In this document: positions 36,672 through 45,665 of the stretch, in pieces | Numbering within the stretch: position 1 is the first letter of the stretch | Layout of the letters: every line of letters begins with the position of its first letter | Source of the DNA: Ruegeria halocynthiae | GTDB lineage: Bacteria > Pseudomonadota > Alphaproteobacteria > Rhodobacterales > Rhodobacteraceae | Reading direction: 5' to 3' | NCBI RefSeq assembly: GCF_900106805.1 | Contig: NZ_FNNP01000003.1 | Coordinates: forward strand, 62,001-126,000 | Length of the DNA: 64,000 nt | The notes under the pieces: model-generated | What the model saw: the letters and a program-made list of their open reading frames with translations, nothing else | Databases searched by the model: none | Told to the model about the DNA's origin: nothing | Made by a program: the position numbers and the translations under genes

Positions 36672-37670
36672 ATGACCATTTTGAAATCCTTGATGGGCGC
36701 CGCCGCTGCGGTCGCACTGACAGCAGGCGCGGCGATGGCCGAACCGGCCCTGATCTTTGATCTGGGCGGCAAATTCGACAAGTCGTTCAACGAAGCCGCG
36801 CATAACGGCGCGTCGCGTTGGGCCGAAGAGACCGGCGGCAGCTATCGCGAGATTGAGATGCAATCCGAAGCCCAGCGCGAACAGGCTCTGCGTCGTTTTG
36901 CCGAGGCGGGCTCGAACCCGATCATCACCATGGGCTTCGGCATGGCCGATCCGCTCAGCGCTGTTGCCTCTGACTATCCGGATACCACCTTCGTTGTGGT
37001 CGACGTGACCTGGCTGGATGCACCAAATGTGCGTCAGGTTGGCTTTGCCGAGCATGAAGGCTCGTATCTGGTTGGCATGATGGCGGCTATGGCATCGAAA
37101 TCCGGCACGGTGGGCTTCATCGGTGGCATGGACGTTCCGCTGATCCGTCATTTTGGCTGCGGCTATGCGCAAGGCGCCAAGGCAGTGAACCCGGACATCA
37201 ACGTTGTGGCCAACATGACCGGCACAACTCCGGCAGCGTGGAATGATCCCGTAAAAGGGTCCGAGCTGACCAAGGCGCAGATCAGTCAGGGTGCTGACGT
37301 CGTTTATGCTGCAGCTGGCGGAACCGGCGTTGGTGTACTTCAGACCGCCGCTGATGAAGGCATCCTGTCGATCGGCGTCGACAGCAACCAGAACCACCTG
37401 CACCCCGGCAAGGTTCTGACCTCGATGTTGAAGCGCGTTGACGTGGCCGTTTACGATGCGATGAGCGCGGGCGATGATGTTGAAACCGGCGTTTTCACCA
37501 TGGGCCTGGCCGAAGATGGCGTTGGCGTTTCGATGGACGAAAACAATGCCGAGTTGGTTTCGGATGACATGAAAGCAGCCGTGGACAAAGCCCGTCAGGA
37601 CATCATCGACGGCAATGTCTCGGTCGTCAGCTACTACGAGAACGACAGCTGCCCGGCACTGCAGTTCTGA
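36672..37670 (+). CDS. BMP family ABC transporter substrate-binding protein (nucleoside-type)
   Basis: The 332-residue protein has a Sec signal peptide (cleavage probably after AMA, residue 23; no lipobox, so a free periplasmic protein) and the BMP/PnrA fold: LIFDLGGKFDKSFNEAAHNG and FAEHEGSYLVGMMAAMASK. Family members bind purine nucleosides or related ligands. It is the first gene of a four-gene ABC importer operon, and a hairpin follows it, as is usual where the binding protein is needed in excess. Confidence 0.92.
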   Translation: MTILKSLMGAAAAVALTAGAAMAEPALIFDLGGKFDKSFNEAAHNGASRWAEETGGSYREIEMQSEAQREQALRRFAEAGSNPIITMGFGMADPLSAVASDYPDTTFVVVDVTWLDAPNVRQVGFAEHEGSYLVGMMAAMASKSGTVGFIGGMDVPLIRHFGCGYAQGAKAVNPDINVVANMTGTTPAAWNDPVKGSELTKAQISQGADVVYAAAGGTGVGVLQTAADEGILSIGVDSNQNHLHPGKVLTSMLKRVDVAVYDAMSAGDDVETGVFTMGLAEDGVGVSMDENNAELVSDDMKAAVDKARQDIIDGNVSVVSYYENDSCPALQF

Positions 37671-37678
37671 TAACACAC

Positions 37679-37704
37679 GGGGCGAAGGCATTGAACTTCG
37701 CCCC
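37679..37704 (+). terminator. Hairpin after the binding-protein gene (partial terminator or mRNA-stabilising stem)
   Basis: GGGGCGAAG (37679-37687) pairs perfectly with CTTCGCCCC (37696-37704), loop gcattgaa. No U-run follows, so it probably protects the upstream mRNA or attenuates rather than fully terminates; the transporter genes continue 55 nt downstream. Confidence 0.6.
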
Positions 37705-37759
37705 GAACCCACTCTGCCGCGACACGCATCGCGGCGCTTTCGGCAATTGAGGACAAGAC

Positions 37760-39289
37760 ATGACCGTCCCCGCCATTGAGCTCAAAGGGATTTCCAAAGC
37801 CTTTGGGCCGGTTCAGGCCAACAAGGATATTTCCATCAGCGTCGCCCCCGGCACGATCCACGGGATCATCGGAGAAAACGGTGCGGGCAAATCCACCCTG
37901 ATGAGTATCCTCTATGGTTTTTACAAAGCCGACAAAGGCGAAATCTGGATCAACGGCCAAAAGACCGACATCCCTGACAGCCAGGCGGCCATCGCCTCGG
38001 GCATCGGGATGGTGTTTCAGCATTTCAAGCTGGTCGAGAATTTCACCGTTCTGGAGAACATTGTTCTCGGCGCTGAAGATGGCGGCCTGCTGGCCCCTTC
38101 GCTGGCGAAGGCCCGCAAAGAACTGAAAGCGCTGGAAGAAGAATACGAACTGTTTGTCGACCCCGACAAGCGCATCGATGAGATCGGCGTGGGAATGCAG
38201 CAGAGGGTCGAAATTCTCAAGGCGCTTTACCGCAAGGCCGAGATTCTGATTCTGGACGAGCCGACGGGCGTTCTGACACCTGCCGAGGCCGATCAGTTAT
38301 TCCGCATTCTCGACCGGCTGAGGTCCGAAGGGAAGACGATTATCGTGATCACGCATAAGCTGCGAGAGATCATGGAAAACACCGATACGGTCTCGGTAAT
38401 GCGTCGGGGCGAGATGACGGCGACTGTCAAAACCGCAGACACAAACCCGCAGGAGCTGGCCGAGTTGATGGTCGGCCGCAAAGTGCTGTTGCAGGTCGAC
38501 AAAGTGCCCGCACAGCCGGGCAAACCGGTTCTTGAGATTGAGAACCTGAGCGTTACCGACTCGGCCGGGGTTGAACGTGTCAAAGGCATCGACCTGAGTG
38601 TCCGCGCGGGTGAGATTGTGGGCATCGCTGGGGTCGCCGGAAATGGACAATCAGAATTGCTTGAGGTCCTGGGCGGGATGCGTCCCGGTCAGGGGTCGAT
38701 CAAGCTGAACGGTGAACGCCTCGCAATGCACGGTCCCGGCTCGGATGGGCAGGCGCGGCGCGCGCAGGGCGTCGCACATGTGCCAGAAGACCGCCAGCGC
38801 GAAGGCCTGATCATGGATTTCTACGCGTGGGAGAACGTCGCCTTTGGCTATCACCGCGACCCTGCGTACAAACGCGGGCTGTTCATGGACAACGCCGCCC
38901 TGCGCGCCGATACCGAAGCCAAGATCGAGAAGTTTGACGTGCGCCCGCCCAATGGCTGGCTGACTGCAAAAAGCTTCTCGGGCGGCAACCAACAAAAGAT
39001 CGTCGTTGCACGAGAAATCGAGCGGAACCCCGACCTTCTGCTGGTTGGCCAACCCACGCGCGGCGTGGATATCGGTGCCATCGAGTTTATTCACAAACAG
39101 ATCGTCGCTCTGCGCGATCAGGGCAAGGCGATCCTGCTGGTTTCAGTCGAGTTGGAAGAGATTTTCTCACTCTCGGACCGGATCGCGGTGATGTTTGACG
39201 GACATATCATGGGCGAGCGTCTGCCCGCTGAGACGGATGAAAAAGAGCTGGGCCTGCTGATGGCCGGTGTTGCAGGAGAGGCCGCCTGA
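37760..39289 (+). CDS. ABC transporter ATP-binding protein with two nucleotide-binding domains (nucleoside/sugar type)
   Basis: The 509-residue protein is a tandem ATPase like YufO/NupO. The first domain (about residues 5-240) has Walker A GENGAGKS and Walker B ILILDEPTGVLTP, but its signature is the degenerate VGMQQR. The second domain (about 255-500) has a degenerate Walker A (GVAGNGQS), signature FSGGNQQK, and Gln in place of the catalytic Glu (LLLVGQPTRGVD). Asymmetric sites of this kind are normal in this subfamily and mean one hydrolysis-competent site. Operon with the binding protein and both permeases. Confidence 0.94.
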   Translation: MTVPAIELKGISKAFGPVQANKDISISVAPGTIHGIIGENGAGKSTLMSILYGFYKADKGEIWINGQKTDIPDSQAAIASGIGMVFQHFKLVENFTVLENIVLGAEDGGLLAPSLAKARKELKALEEEYELFVDPDKRIDEIGVGMQQRVEILKALYRKAEILILDEPTGVLTPAEADQLFRILDRLRSEGKTIIVITHKLREIMENTDTVSVMRRGEMTATVKTADTNPQELAELMVGRKVLLQVDKVPAQPGKPVLEIENLSVTDSAGVERVKGIDLSVRAGEIVGIAGVAGNGQSELLEVLGGMRPGQGSIKLNGERLAMHGPGSDGQARRAQGVAHVPEDRQREGLIMDFYAWENVAFGYHRDPAYKRGLFMDNAALRADTEAKIEKFDVRPPNGWLTAKSFSGGNQQKIVVAREIERNPDLLLVGQPTRGVDIGAIEFIHKQIVALRDQGKAILLVSVELEEIFSLSDRIAVMFDGHIMGERLPAETDEKELGLLMAGVAGEAA

Positions 39290-39292
39290 ACC

Positions 39293-40387
39293 ATGGAAAA
39301 AATGCCTAAATGGGCCGATGTGGTGCTGATCCCGATAATCAGCCTGCTCTTGGCCACAATCCTTTCGGCAATCGTCATCCTGGCCATTGGGGAAGACCCT
39401 ATTGAGGCGGTCAACCTGATGGTCACAGGTGCACTGGGTTCGACCTATGGCTGGGGCTATACGCTTTATTACGCGACAAACTTCATCTTCACCGGTCTCG
39501 CGGTGGCTGTCGCCTTCCACGCGCGCCTGTTCAACATTGGCGGCGAAGGCCAGGCCATGTTGGGCGGGCTGGGCGTCGCGATTGTCTGTCTGTCTGTGCC
39601 CTGGCCTCACTGGACCATTGCTTTACTTGCCGCGTGTGCTGCATCAATGATCTTTGGCGCAGCTTGGGCCGCGATTCCTGCTTATCTGCAGGCCAAGCGG
39701 GGCAGTCATATCGTGATCACTACGATTATGTTCAACTTTATCGCCGCCGCATTCCTGAACTACATGCTGGTCAACGTGATGCGCCCGCAGGGCTCACAGG
39801 ATCCAGCGACGGCACGCTTCCCCGAAGCGGTGCATCTGCCCACGTTCCAATCGATGTTTTCAACGGCCGAAAACGTGATGTTTCGCGGAGCGCCCGCGAA
39901 CATCTCGTTCTTCGTAGCAATCCTTGCGTGTTTTGTTGTCTGGGCCCTGATCTGGCGGACCCGGCTGGGCTATGAAATCCGTGCCTATGGCCACTCTGAA
40001 ACTGGTGCAGTGTATGCTGGGATCTCGCCCGTACGGATCACCGTTATTGCCATGCTGATCTCAGGCGCATTGGCCGGGCTGATGGCCATTAACAACGTGA
40101 TGGGTGAAGCCGAACGGTTAGTGCTGAACGCTACCGAAGGCGCGGGTTTCATCGGTATAGCCGTGGCACTGATGGGTCGATCACATCCGTTCGGAGTATT
40201 TCTGGCCGCTATTCTGTTTGGGTTCCTGTATCAGGGTGGGGCTGAACTCGCGCTGTGGACGTCCATTCCACGCGAACTGATTGTGGTAATTCAGGCATTG
40301 GTAATCCTGTTTACCGGCGCGCTGGACAACATGGTGCGCATACCACTTGAAAAGCTTTTCATGGCTCTGCGGAAGGGGTCGGCCTGA
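39293..40387 (+). CDS. ABC transporter permease (nucleoside/BMP-type)
   Basis: A 364-residue membrane protein of the BPD_transp_2 family (as in branched-chain amino-acid and nucleoside importers), with about nine membrane segments. The EAA-like coupling loop is around RLFNIGGEGQAMLGGLG (FNIGGEGQ is typical for this subfamily). It starts 3 nt after the ATPase gene and ends overlapping the second permease. Confidence 0.93.
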   Translation: MEKMPKWADVVLIPIISLLLATILSAIVILAIGEDPIEAVNLMVTGALGSTYGWGYTLYYATNFIFTGLAVAVAFHARLFNIGGEGQAMLGGLGVAIVCLSVPWPHWTIALLAACAASMIFGAAWAAIPAYLQAKRGSHIVITTIMFNFIAAAFLNYMLVNVMRPQGSQDPATARFPEAVHLPTFQSMFSTAENVMFRGAPANISFFVAILACFVVWALIWRTRLGYEIRAYGHSETGAVYAGISPVRITVIAMLISGALAGLMAINNVMGEAERLVLNATEGAGFIGIAVALMGRSHPFGVFLAAILFGFLYQGGAELALWTSIPRELIVVIQALVILFTGALDNMVRIPLEKLFMALRKGSA

Positions 40388-41397
40388 TGGATTTCTTCCT
40401 GACACTCGTCCAGGTTCTGGATTCGACCATCCGTCTGGCAACGCCCCTGCTTCTGGCCTGTCTGGCTGGGCTCTATTCCGAACGCGCGGGCATCTTCGAT
40501 ATCGGCCTTGAAGGCAAGATGCTGATGGCAGCATTCTTCTCGGCTGCGGTCGCTGCCGTGACCGGCTCGGTCTGGCTGGGGCTGCTCGCCGGCATCGCGG
40601 CGTCTCTGGTCCTTTCAGCACTACATGGGTTTGCGTCGATCACGTTCCGGGGCAATCAGCTGATCTCGGGAGTCGCGATCAACTTCCTGGCCTCAGGCAT
40701 GACGGTTCTTATCGCTCAGAGCTGGTTCAAGCAGGGCGGTCGCACGCCGTCGTTGTTCGGAGAAGGGCGGTTTGAATCTGCAGAGTTCCCTTATGCAATC
40801 GGTCCGGAGGATGCCGAACTAACAGGTCGCCCGGTTTCCGAGCTGATGTCTGAAACCAATGCCCTGCATTTGGCCTATTCCGAGCTTCTGTCTGGTCATT
40901 CCATTCTGGTCTATGTCGCTTTCTTGATGGTGCCTCTGACCTGGTGGATTCTATTCCGCACCCGGTTCGGGCTGCGTCTACGTGCAGTCGGGGAAAACCC
41001 TGCGGCGGTGGATACCGCTGGGGTCTCGGTTGTTGGTCTCCGTTACGCAGCAGTTGCGATATGCGGTGTGCTATGTGGCATCGCGGGTGCCTACCTTGCC
41101 ACAGCCCTGCAAGCCGGGTTCGTAAAGGAAATGACTGCGGGCCGGGGATTCATCGCACTGGCTGCGCTGATCTTTGCAAAGTGGCGGCCCTGGCACGCAA
41201 TGTGGGCCTGCCTGTTGTTCGGATTGTTGCAAGCCGTCGCCCTGCGATTCCAGAACATTGATTTGGGCGGGGTTGTGATACCCGTGCAGGTCATGGACGC
41301 CCTGCCCTATATCCTGACCGTAGTGATTCTTGCCGGATTCGTAGGCAAGGCCATACCGCCGCGAGCGGGTGGAGAGCCCTACGTCAAAGAGCGCTGA
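40387..41397 (+). CDS. ABC transporter permease (nucleoside/BMP-type)
   Basis: The second, 336-residue permease of the importer, with the matching motif AGIFDIGLEGKMLMAAF and about nine membrane segments. One-base overlap with the first permease (TGATGG) implies translational coupling and equal amounts. It is the last gene of the operon, followed by two hairpins. Confidence 0.93.
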   Translation: MDFFLTLVQVLDSTIRLATPLLLACLAGLYSERAGIFDIGLEGKMLMAAFFSAAVAAVTGSVWLGLLAGIAASLVLSALHGFASITFRGNQLISGVAINFLASGMTVLIAQSWFKQGGRTPSLFGEGRFESAEFPYAIGPEDAELTGRPVSELMSETNALHLAYSELLSGHSILVYVAFLMVPLTWWILFRTRFGLRLRAVGENPAAVDTAGVSVVGLRYAAVAICGVLCGIAGAYLATALQAGFVKEMTAGRGFIALAALIFAKWRPWHAMWACLLFGLLQAVALRFQNIDLGGVVIPVQVMDALPYILTVVILAGFVGKAIPPRAGGEPYVKER

Positions 41398-41408
41398 TAG
41401 TGCCAGTT

Positions 41409-41470
41409 CAGGACTGTCCCTCGGTCCTGTTTGCTGCGAAGCGGCATACAGAGTTGATTTTGTATGCCGC
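41409..41470 (+). terminator. Tandem hairpins ending the ABC transporter operon
   Basis: The first stem CAGGAC/GTCCTG (41409-41414 with 41424-41429) is followed by TTTG. The second is a perfect 10-bp stem, GCGGCATACA (41441-41450) with TGTATGCCGC (41461-41470), loop of 10. They begin 12 nt after the permease stop. The rest of this 260-nt gap holds the TSUP promoter and nothing else that I can see. Confidence 0.6.
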
Positions 41471-41590
41471 AACCGCTCTAAGGGGGTATGGACGTGTCCC
41501 GCATCAGTTCCGCAGCCAAGTTCTCGGTCGTTTTCAGGTTGAGCCACGGAATCAAACGGATGGCCCTACCCGGCACGCGCGCTTCGTCTT

Positions 41591-41619
41591 TTGAGATTTA
41601 TGTAATCACTTGCTATACC
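41591..41619 (+). promoter_or_regulatory. Candidate sigma-70 promoter of the TSUP gene
   Basis: TTGAGA (41591-41596), a 17-bp spacer and TATACC (41614-41619): a near-consensus pair at ideal spacing. Transcription would begin near 41626, giving a leader of about 30 nt before the ATG at 41658. Confidence 0.55.
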
Positions 41620-41657
41620 GCGTCGTGTGGTACGGCCTGTTCCGACTAGAAGAAGCC

Positions 41658-42578
41658 ATGCAGATTTACCTCCCGATTGCCGAAGTTTCCGTAAATGCCT
41701 TTCTGCTGTTTGGTTTGGGTGGGATGGTTGGCATCCTGTCCGGAATGTTTGGCGTTGGCGGCGGGTTCCTGATGACCCCACTGCTGTTTTTCATTGGCAT
41801 TCCACCCGCGGTCGCTGTGGCAACCGAGGCCAACCAGATCGTAGCCTCTTCGTTTTCGGGGGTGCTGGCGCATTTCAGGCGTCGAACAGTTGACCTGAAG
41901 ATGGGTACGGTCCTGTTGATCGGGGGCCTTGCAGGCGCCGCACTGGGCGTGATCGTGTTCAACTATCTCAAAAGTCTTGGGCAGGTCGATCTGCTGGTCA
42001 AACTCTGCTACGTGGTTTTCCTTGGGATAATCGGCAGCCTGATGTTCATCGAAAGCCTTAATGCGATACGCAAGTCACGCAAGGGCGGCACGCCTCCTCC
42101 GAAACGGCGCCAGCGTGGATGGATTCACGCCATGCCGTTCAAAATGCGGTTCCGCACGTCGGGCCTGTATATCTCGGTCATACCACCGGTGATTATCGGC
42201 CTGTTCGTGGGCGTCTTATCCGCTATTATGGGCGTCGGTGGTGGGTTCATCATGGTACCCGCGATGATCTATCTTCTGGGTATGCCCACCAAGGTGGTGG
42301 TCGGTACTTCGTTGTTTCAGATCATCTTTGTAACCGCCTTTACCACCATGTTGCACGCCACGACCAACTATACTGTTGATGTCGTATTGGCAGTTCTGCT
42401 GCTGGTTGGTGGTGTGGTCGGAGCACAGATCGGGACTGTTATCGGTGCACGAATGCCAGCTGAACAATTGCGCGTTCTACTGGCTGCGCTGGTGCTTGTG
42501 GTCTGCGGCAAACTGGCGCTTGATCTGCTGCTGCAGCCGTCCGAACTGTACTCGCTTGGCGATGCGGGAGGGCACTGA
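41658..42578 (+). CDS. TSUP-family membrane permease (sulfite exporter TauE/SafE-like)
   Basis: A 306-residue protein with about eight membrane segments and the duplicated TSUP signature, FGVGGGFLMTPLL in the first half and MGVGGGFIMVPAM in the second. TSUP proteins carry sulfite, sulfoacetate or other organosulfur and small anions. The start at 41658 follows AGAAG. A basic loop (residues about 138-160, Arg/Lys-rich) separates the halves. The next gene, one base downstream, is a TIGR02186-type protein, a known partner of this TSUP subgroup. Substrate unknown. Confidence 0.9.
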   Translation: MQIYLPIAEVSVNAFLLFGLGGMVGILSGMFGVGGGFLMTPLLFFIGIPPAVAVATEANQIVASSFSGVLAHFRRRTVDLKMGTVLLIGGLAGAALGVIVFNYLKSLGQVDLLVKLCYVVFLGIIGSLMFIESLNAIRKSRKGGTPPPKRRQRGWIHAMPFKMRFRTSGLYISVIPPVIIGLFVGVLSAIMGVGGGFIMVPAMIYLLGMPTKVVVGTSLFQIIFVTAFTTMLHATTNYTVDVVLAVLLLVGGVVGAQIGTVIGARMPAEQLRVLLAALVLVVCGKLALDLLLQPSELYSLGDAGGH

Positions 42579-42579
42579 G

Positions 42580-43344
42580 ATGTTACGTCTGATCACCCTT
42601 CTCTGCCTGATCTGTCTGCCCGCCTATGCAACCGAAGAACAGGTTGTACTAGGCCTCAGCCAGGATCGCGTCTCAATCACGGCTGATTTCGACGGCTCCG
42701 AGATCCTGATTTTCGGAGCCGTAAAGCGCGAGGCCCCGATCCCGGAAGGCCCCCCGCTTGAAGTCATCGTTTCCGTCGTCGGCCCATCCGAGCCTGTCAC
42801 AGTGCGGCGCAAAGAGAAACGGTTTGGCATCTGGATCAACACTGACAGCCTTGTCGTTGATCTGGCCCCAAGCTTCTACGCCGTCGCCACGAGCGCACCG
42901 TTTAACGAGGTTCTGACCAATACTGAAGATCTTCGGTACAGAGTCTCGATCGAGCGTGCAATCCGGTCGGTCGGTGCCGATATGAGTATTCAGGGCGCGC
43001 AGAATTTTTCAGAAGCAGTCATTCGCATTCGTGAACATGAAGGGCTGTATTCGATCCGGCAAAACACGGTGGCTGTGGACGAACAGACACTGTTCCGTAC
43101 GTCGATCGACATGCCGTCGGACCTGACAGAGGGCGACTACACCGCCCGCATCTTTCTGACCAGAAGCGGTATGGTTGTCTCGACCTTTGAAACCGCAATT
43201 GATGTTCGCAAGGTCGGACTCGAGCGAATTCTCTATACCATGTCCCGTGAACAGCCGATCTGGTACGGGCTTATGTCGCTGGCCATTGCGATTGCCGCAG
43301 GTTGGGGTGCATCAACTGCCTTCCGCCTTTTGCGCCAGAACTGA
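42580..43344 (+). CDS. TIGR02186 family exported protein, partner of the TSUP permease
   Basis: The 254-residue protein has a signal peptide (cleavage about residue 17, after AYA), a mostly beta-stranded periplasmic domain, and a C-terminal membrane segment (about 228-247) followed by a short Arg-containing tail. The periplasmic domain would face outward next to the permease. The family has no established biochemical role; its genes lie with TSUP genes in alphaproteobacteria. The start at 42580 is one base after the TSUP stop; the same frame is open upstream inside the TSUP gene and is ignored. Confidence 0.85.
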   Translation: MLRLITLLCLICLPAYATEEQVVLGLSQDRVSITADFDGSEILIFGAVKREAPIPEGPPLEVIVSVVGPSEPVTVRRKEKRFGIWINTDSLVVDLAPSFYAVATSAPFNEVLTNTEDLRYRVSIERAIRSVGADMSIQGAQNFSEAVIRIREHEGLYSIRQNTVAVDEQTLFRTSIDMPSDLTEGDYTARIFLTRSGMVVSTFETAIDVRKVGLERILYTMSREQPIWYGLMSLAIAIAAGWGASTAFRLLRQN

Positions 43345-43347
43345 TCG

Positions 43348-44076
43348 TCATCCACGACCGACATAGGGCATTGTCGTGGCCATGACCGTCATGAACTGAA
43401 CATTTGCCTCAGGCGGCAGTTCGGCCATATGCAAGACTGAACGGGCCGCATCGCCGACATCCATTGTAGGATCTGGCCTCTGACCATCGGCGATGGCCTT
43501 TTCCACCAGATCCTGAACCATCGGAGTGCGCGCATTGCCGATATCGATTTGCCCACAGGCAATGCCAAGCTCACGCCCGTCCAAGGACAAGCTGCGCGTC
43601 AGCCCTGTAATCGCATGTTTTGTCGCCGAATAGTGCACTGAGTTGGGGCGCGGCACATGAGCGGCAATTGAACCGTTATTGATAATCCGCCCGCCCTGCG
43701 GTGACTGCGCCCGCATCGCCGCAAACGCCGCGCGGGCGCACAGGAACATGCCATTCAGGTTCACATTGACCGAATTGTACCAATCCTCAAGCGCGATCTC
43801 ATCGATTTTACCTCCGGCTGCGAAAATGCCTGCGTTGTTGAACAGCGCGTCCAGACGACCTGATTGATTTACAAAGTAATTGAAGGCCTGCGCGACCGCT
43901 TCCGCATTGGTCACATCCGCAATCAGCGGGATGGCTGAGCCGTTACCCCGCGCCATTTCCTCAAGCTTTTCAGCGCTGCGCGCTAAAAGCCCGACGGTCC
44001 AACCTTCTGCGAGAAACAGCTCGGCGGTGGCGCGACCAATACCCGAGCTGGCACCTGTCACAATGATCGTCTTCAT
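43348..44076 (-). CDS. Short-chain dehydrogenase/reductase
   Basis: A 242-residue classical SDR: TGASSGIG at residues 7-14, NNAG at 80-83, and Ser136, Tyr149, Lys153 as catalytic residues. The substrate is not evident. It overlaps the upstream helicase gene by 4 nt (ATGA) and so is translated together with it, although the functions seem unrelated. It is convergent with the TIGR02186 gene (3 nt). Confidence 0.9.
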   Translation of the reverse strand: MKTIIVTGASSGIGRATAELFLAEGWTVGLLARSAEKLEEMARGNGSAIPLIADVTNAEAVAQAFNYFVNQSGRLDALFNNAGIFAAGGKIDEIALEDWYNSVNVNLNGMFLCARAAFAAMRAQSPQGGRIINNGSIAAHVPRPNSVHYSATKHAITGLTRSLSLDGRELGIACGQIDIGNARTPMVQDLVEKAIADGQRPDPTMDVGDAARSVLHMAELPPEANVQFMTVMATTMPYVGRG

Positions 44077-45605
44077 GTCTCTTCCGCCTCCAATGTCAAT
44101 GACGGCGCAGCTACCGTCCGGAGGTCATCCACACGCAGTGGATAGGTTGGCTTGGACAACCTGTTTCGCACCACCCAGATCAGCCGTTCCTGTGCCCGGG
44201 TAATGGCAACATAGGCCAGACGTTTCCACAACGGCTGCCCCGCCTCGGGTCGACCCATTCGGGCGGCAGCATAAATGTCCGGGGCAAAGACCTGCACCGT
44301 ATTCCATTGCGACCCCTGCGCCTTGTGAATCGTTACGGCGGCGCCATGCAGGAAGGTTGCCCCCATGCGAGCAGCGAAGGGTATGAACGGCTCTTCCTCG
44401 TCCGGTTTTTCGATCTGCACGATTGACGCCGCCGAAACTTGCGGGTCTTCGGCACCCATCACATGCAAGCGCGAAAAACCCGGTTTGCGACCGGGACCAA
44501 GGTAGATGACCTGCGCCCCTTTGATCAGTCCGCGCGCCTCAAGATCCAATCGTTTCTTGCGATGTTTCAGGGGCAATTCAATACCATCGCAAATCAGCGG
44601 CTCACCTTCCAGCAACTCGGTCTCCGGAGCGCCATGTACGGTGCGGAACGCCTGAATCAGCCGGATGCGGGTCGCATTGCGCCAGACCAGAACCGGGCTA
44701 CGTGCCATCAGATCAACCTCAACCCTTTGGCCCCAAATGACGCGATCATCCTTGCGGGCGGTTTCCTCGATCAGGCGTTCGAAATCCTCGAACCCCATTG
44801 TGGGGTCTGACAGAGCATGGGCCAGATCAAGGATTGGATTGTCTGCTGTCTGTCTATGTACGCGATGCAATACCTGCTTGCGCGGCTCTGGCAGTCCTTC
44901 GAAGACCATCGAGCCAGATTGATTGACAGGGGCCAACTGCGCTGGATCGCCAAACAATAACAGCGTCGGAAAAATCTCCTGCAAATCCTCGAACTGCCGA
45001 TCATCCAACATCGAGGCTTCATCCACAAATCCGATATCCAGCGGCTCGTCCCGGCGTTTCCAACCGGTGATGAAATCCGATCCTCTCAGACCAGCAGCTG
45101 CCAGCGCACCAGGTATGGATTTGTTATTGGAATAAAATGCCGCCGCGCGATCAAGGGCTTCATCCGTCAGCCCTTCGATTTCGGGTCGTTCATCATTGCC
45201 CGCCAGCCACTCGGCAATGCGCTCGTACTCTGGGTCGTAGACAGGGGTGTAAAGAATGCGGTGGATCGTCGTCGCCGGAACTCCACGCAACCGCAGTACA
45301 CTGGCAGCCTTGTTCGTCGGCGCAAGAATTGCAAGGCTGCGTTTGTCGCGGGCTTTTCGGCTTTCAAAATCACCCGAGATCAGATTGACTCCCGTCTCGG
45401 CTAAAGCCTTGTAAAGTTCTGCCAACAACAGGGTTTTTCCTGATCCTGCCTTGCCAACGACTGCCATCACCCCAGACTTCCCGTTGCCGGGCAGCTTCAA
45501 TAGCGCGTCATCTTCAAGGTCCACACCAGCGGAACGCAACATCTCGGCGATATTGTCAAAGGCAGCGGCCTGATCTTCGGAAAAGGTTACTTGGGGAAAG
45601 GACAT
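44073..45605 (-). CDS. RecD-like superfamily 1 DNA helicase (ATP-dependent)
   Basis: The 510-residue protein has Walker A GKAGSGKT at 51-58, the motif Ia region APTNKAASVLR, Walker B GFVDEASMLDD, motif III LLFGDPAQLAPV, and the C-terminal UvrD_C_2 motif TIHKAQGSQW, followed by VAITRAQERLIW (motif VI). It is shorter than RecD2 (about 720) and lacks the N-terminal HhH region, and resembles the stand-alone AAA_30 helicases of alphaproteobacteria. Role in DNA repair is inferred. It is 60 nt downstream of luxI on the same strand. Confidence 0.9.
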   Translation of the reverse strand: MSFPQVTFSEDQAAAFDNIAEMLRSAGVDLEDDALLKLPGNGKSGVMAVVGKAGSGKTLLLAELYKALAETGVNLISGDFESRKARDKRSLAILAPTNKAASVLRLRGVPATTIHRILYTPVYDPEYERIAEWLAGNDERPEIEGLTDEALDRAAAFYSNNKSIPGALAAAGLRGSDFITGWKRRDEPLDIGFVDEASMLDDRQFEDLQEIFPTLLLFGDPAQLAPVNQSGSMVFEGLPEPRKQVLHRVHRQTADNPILDLAHALSDPTMGFEDFERLIEETARKDDRVIWGQRVEVDLMARSPVLVWRNATRIRLIQAFRTVHGAPETELLEGEPLICDGIELPLKHRKKRLDLEARGLIKGAQVIYLGPGRKPGFSRLHVMGAEDPQVSAASIVQIEKPDEEEPFIPFAARMGATFLHGAAVTIHKAQGSQWNTVQVFAPDIYAAARMGRPEAGQPLWKRLAYVAITRAQERLIWVVRNRLSKPTYPLRVDDLRTVAAPSLTLEAEET

Positions 45606-45665
45606 GGCGCGACCCTACAGGGACGCGCCGCGCGCCACCAGATACGGATTATGATTTCCGCCTCT

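Noticed and set aside
37760..39289. Degenerate Walker and signature motifs in the ABC ATPase as evidence of decay
   Set aside because: Such asymmetry is normal for the tandem ATPases of nucleoside and sugar importers.
42376..42579. 68-codon upstream extension of the TIGR02186 protein
   Set aside because: It overlaps the TSUP gene, and the signal peptide begins at 42580.
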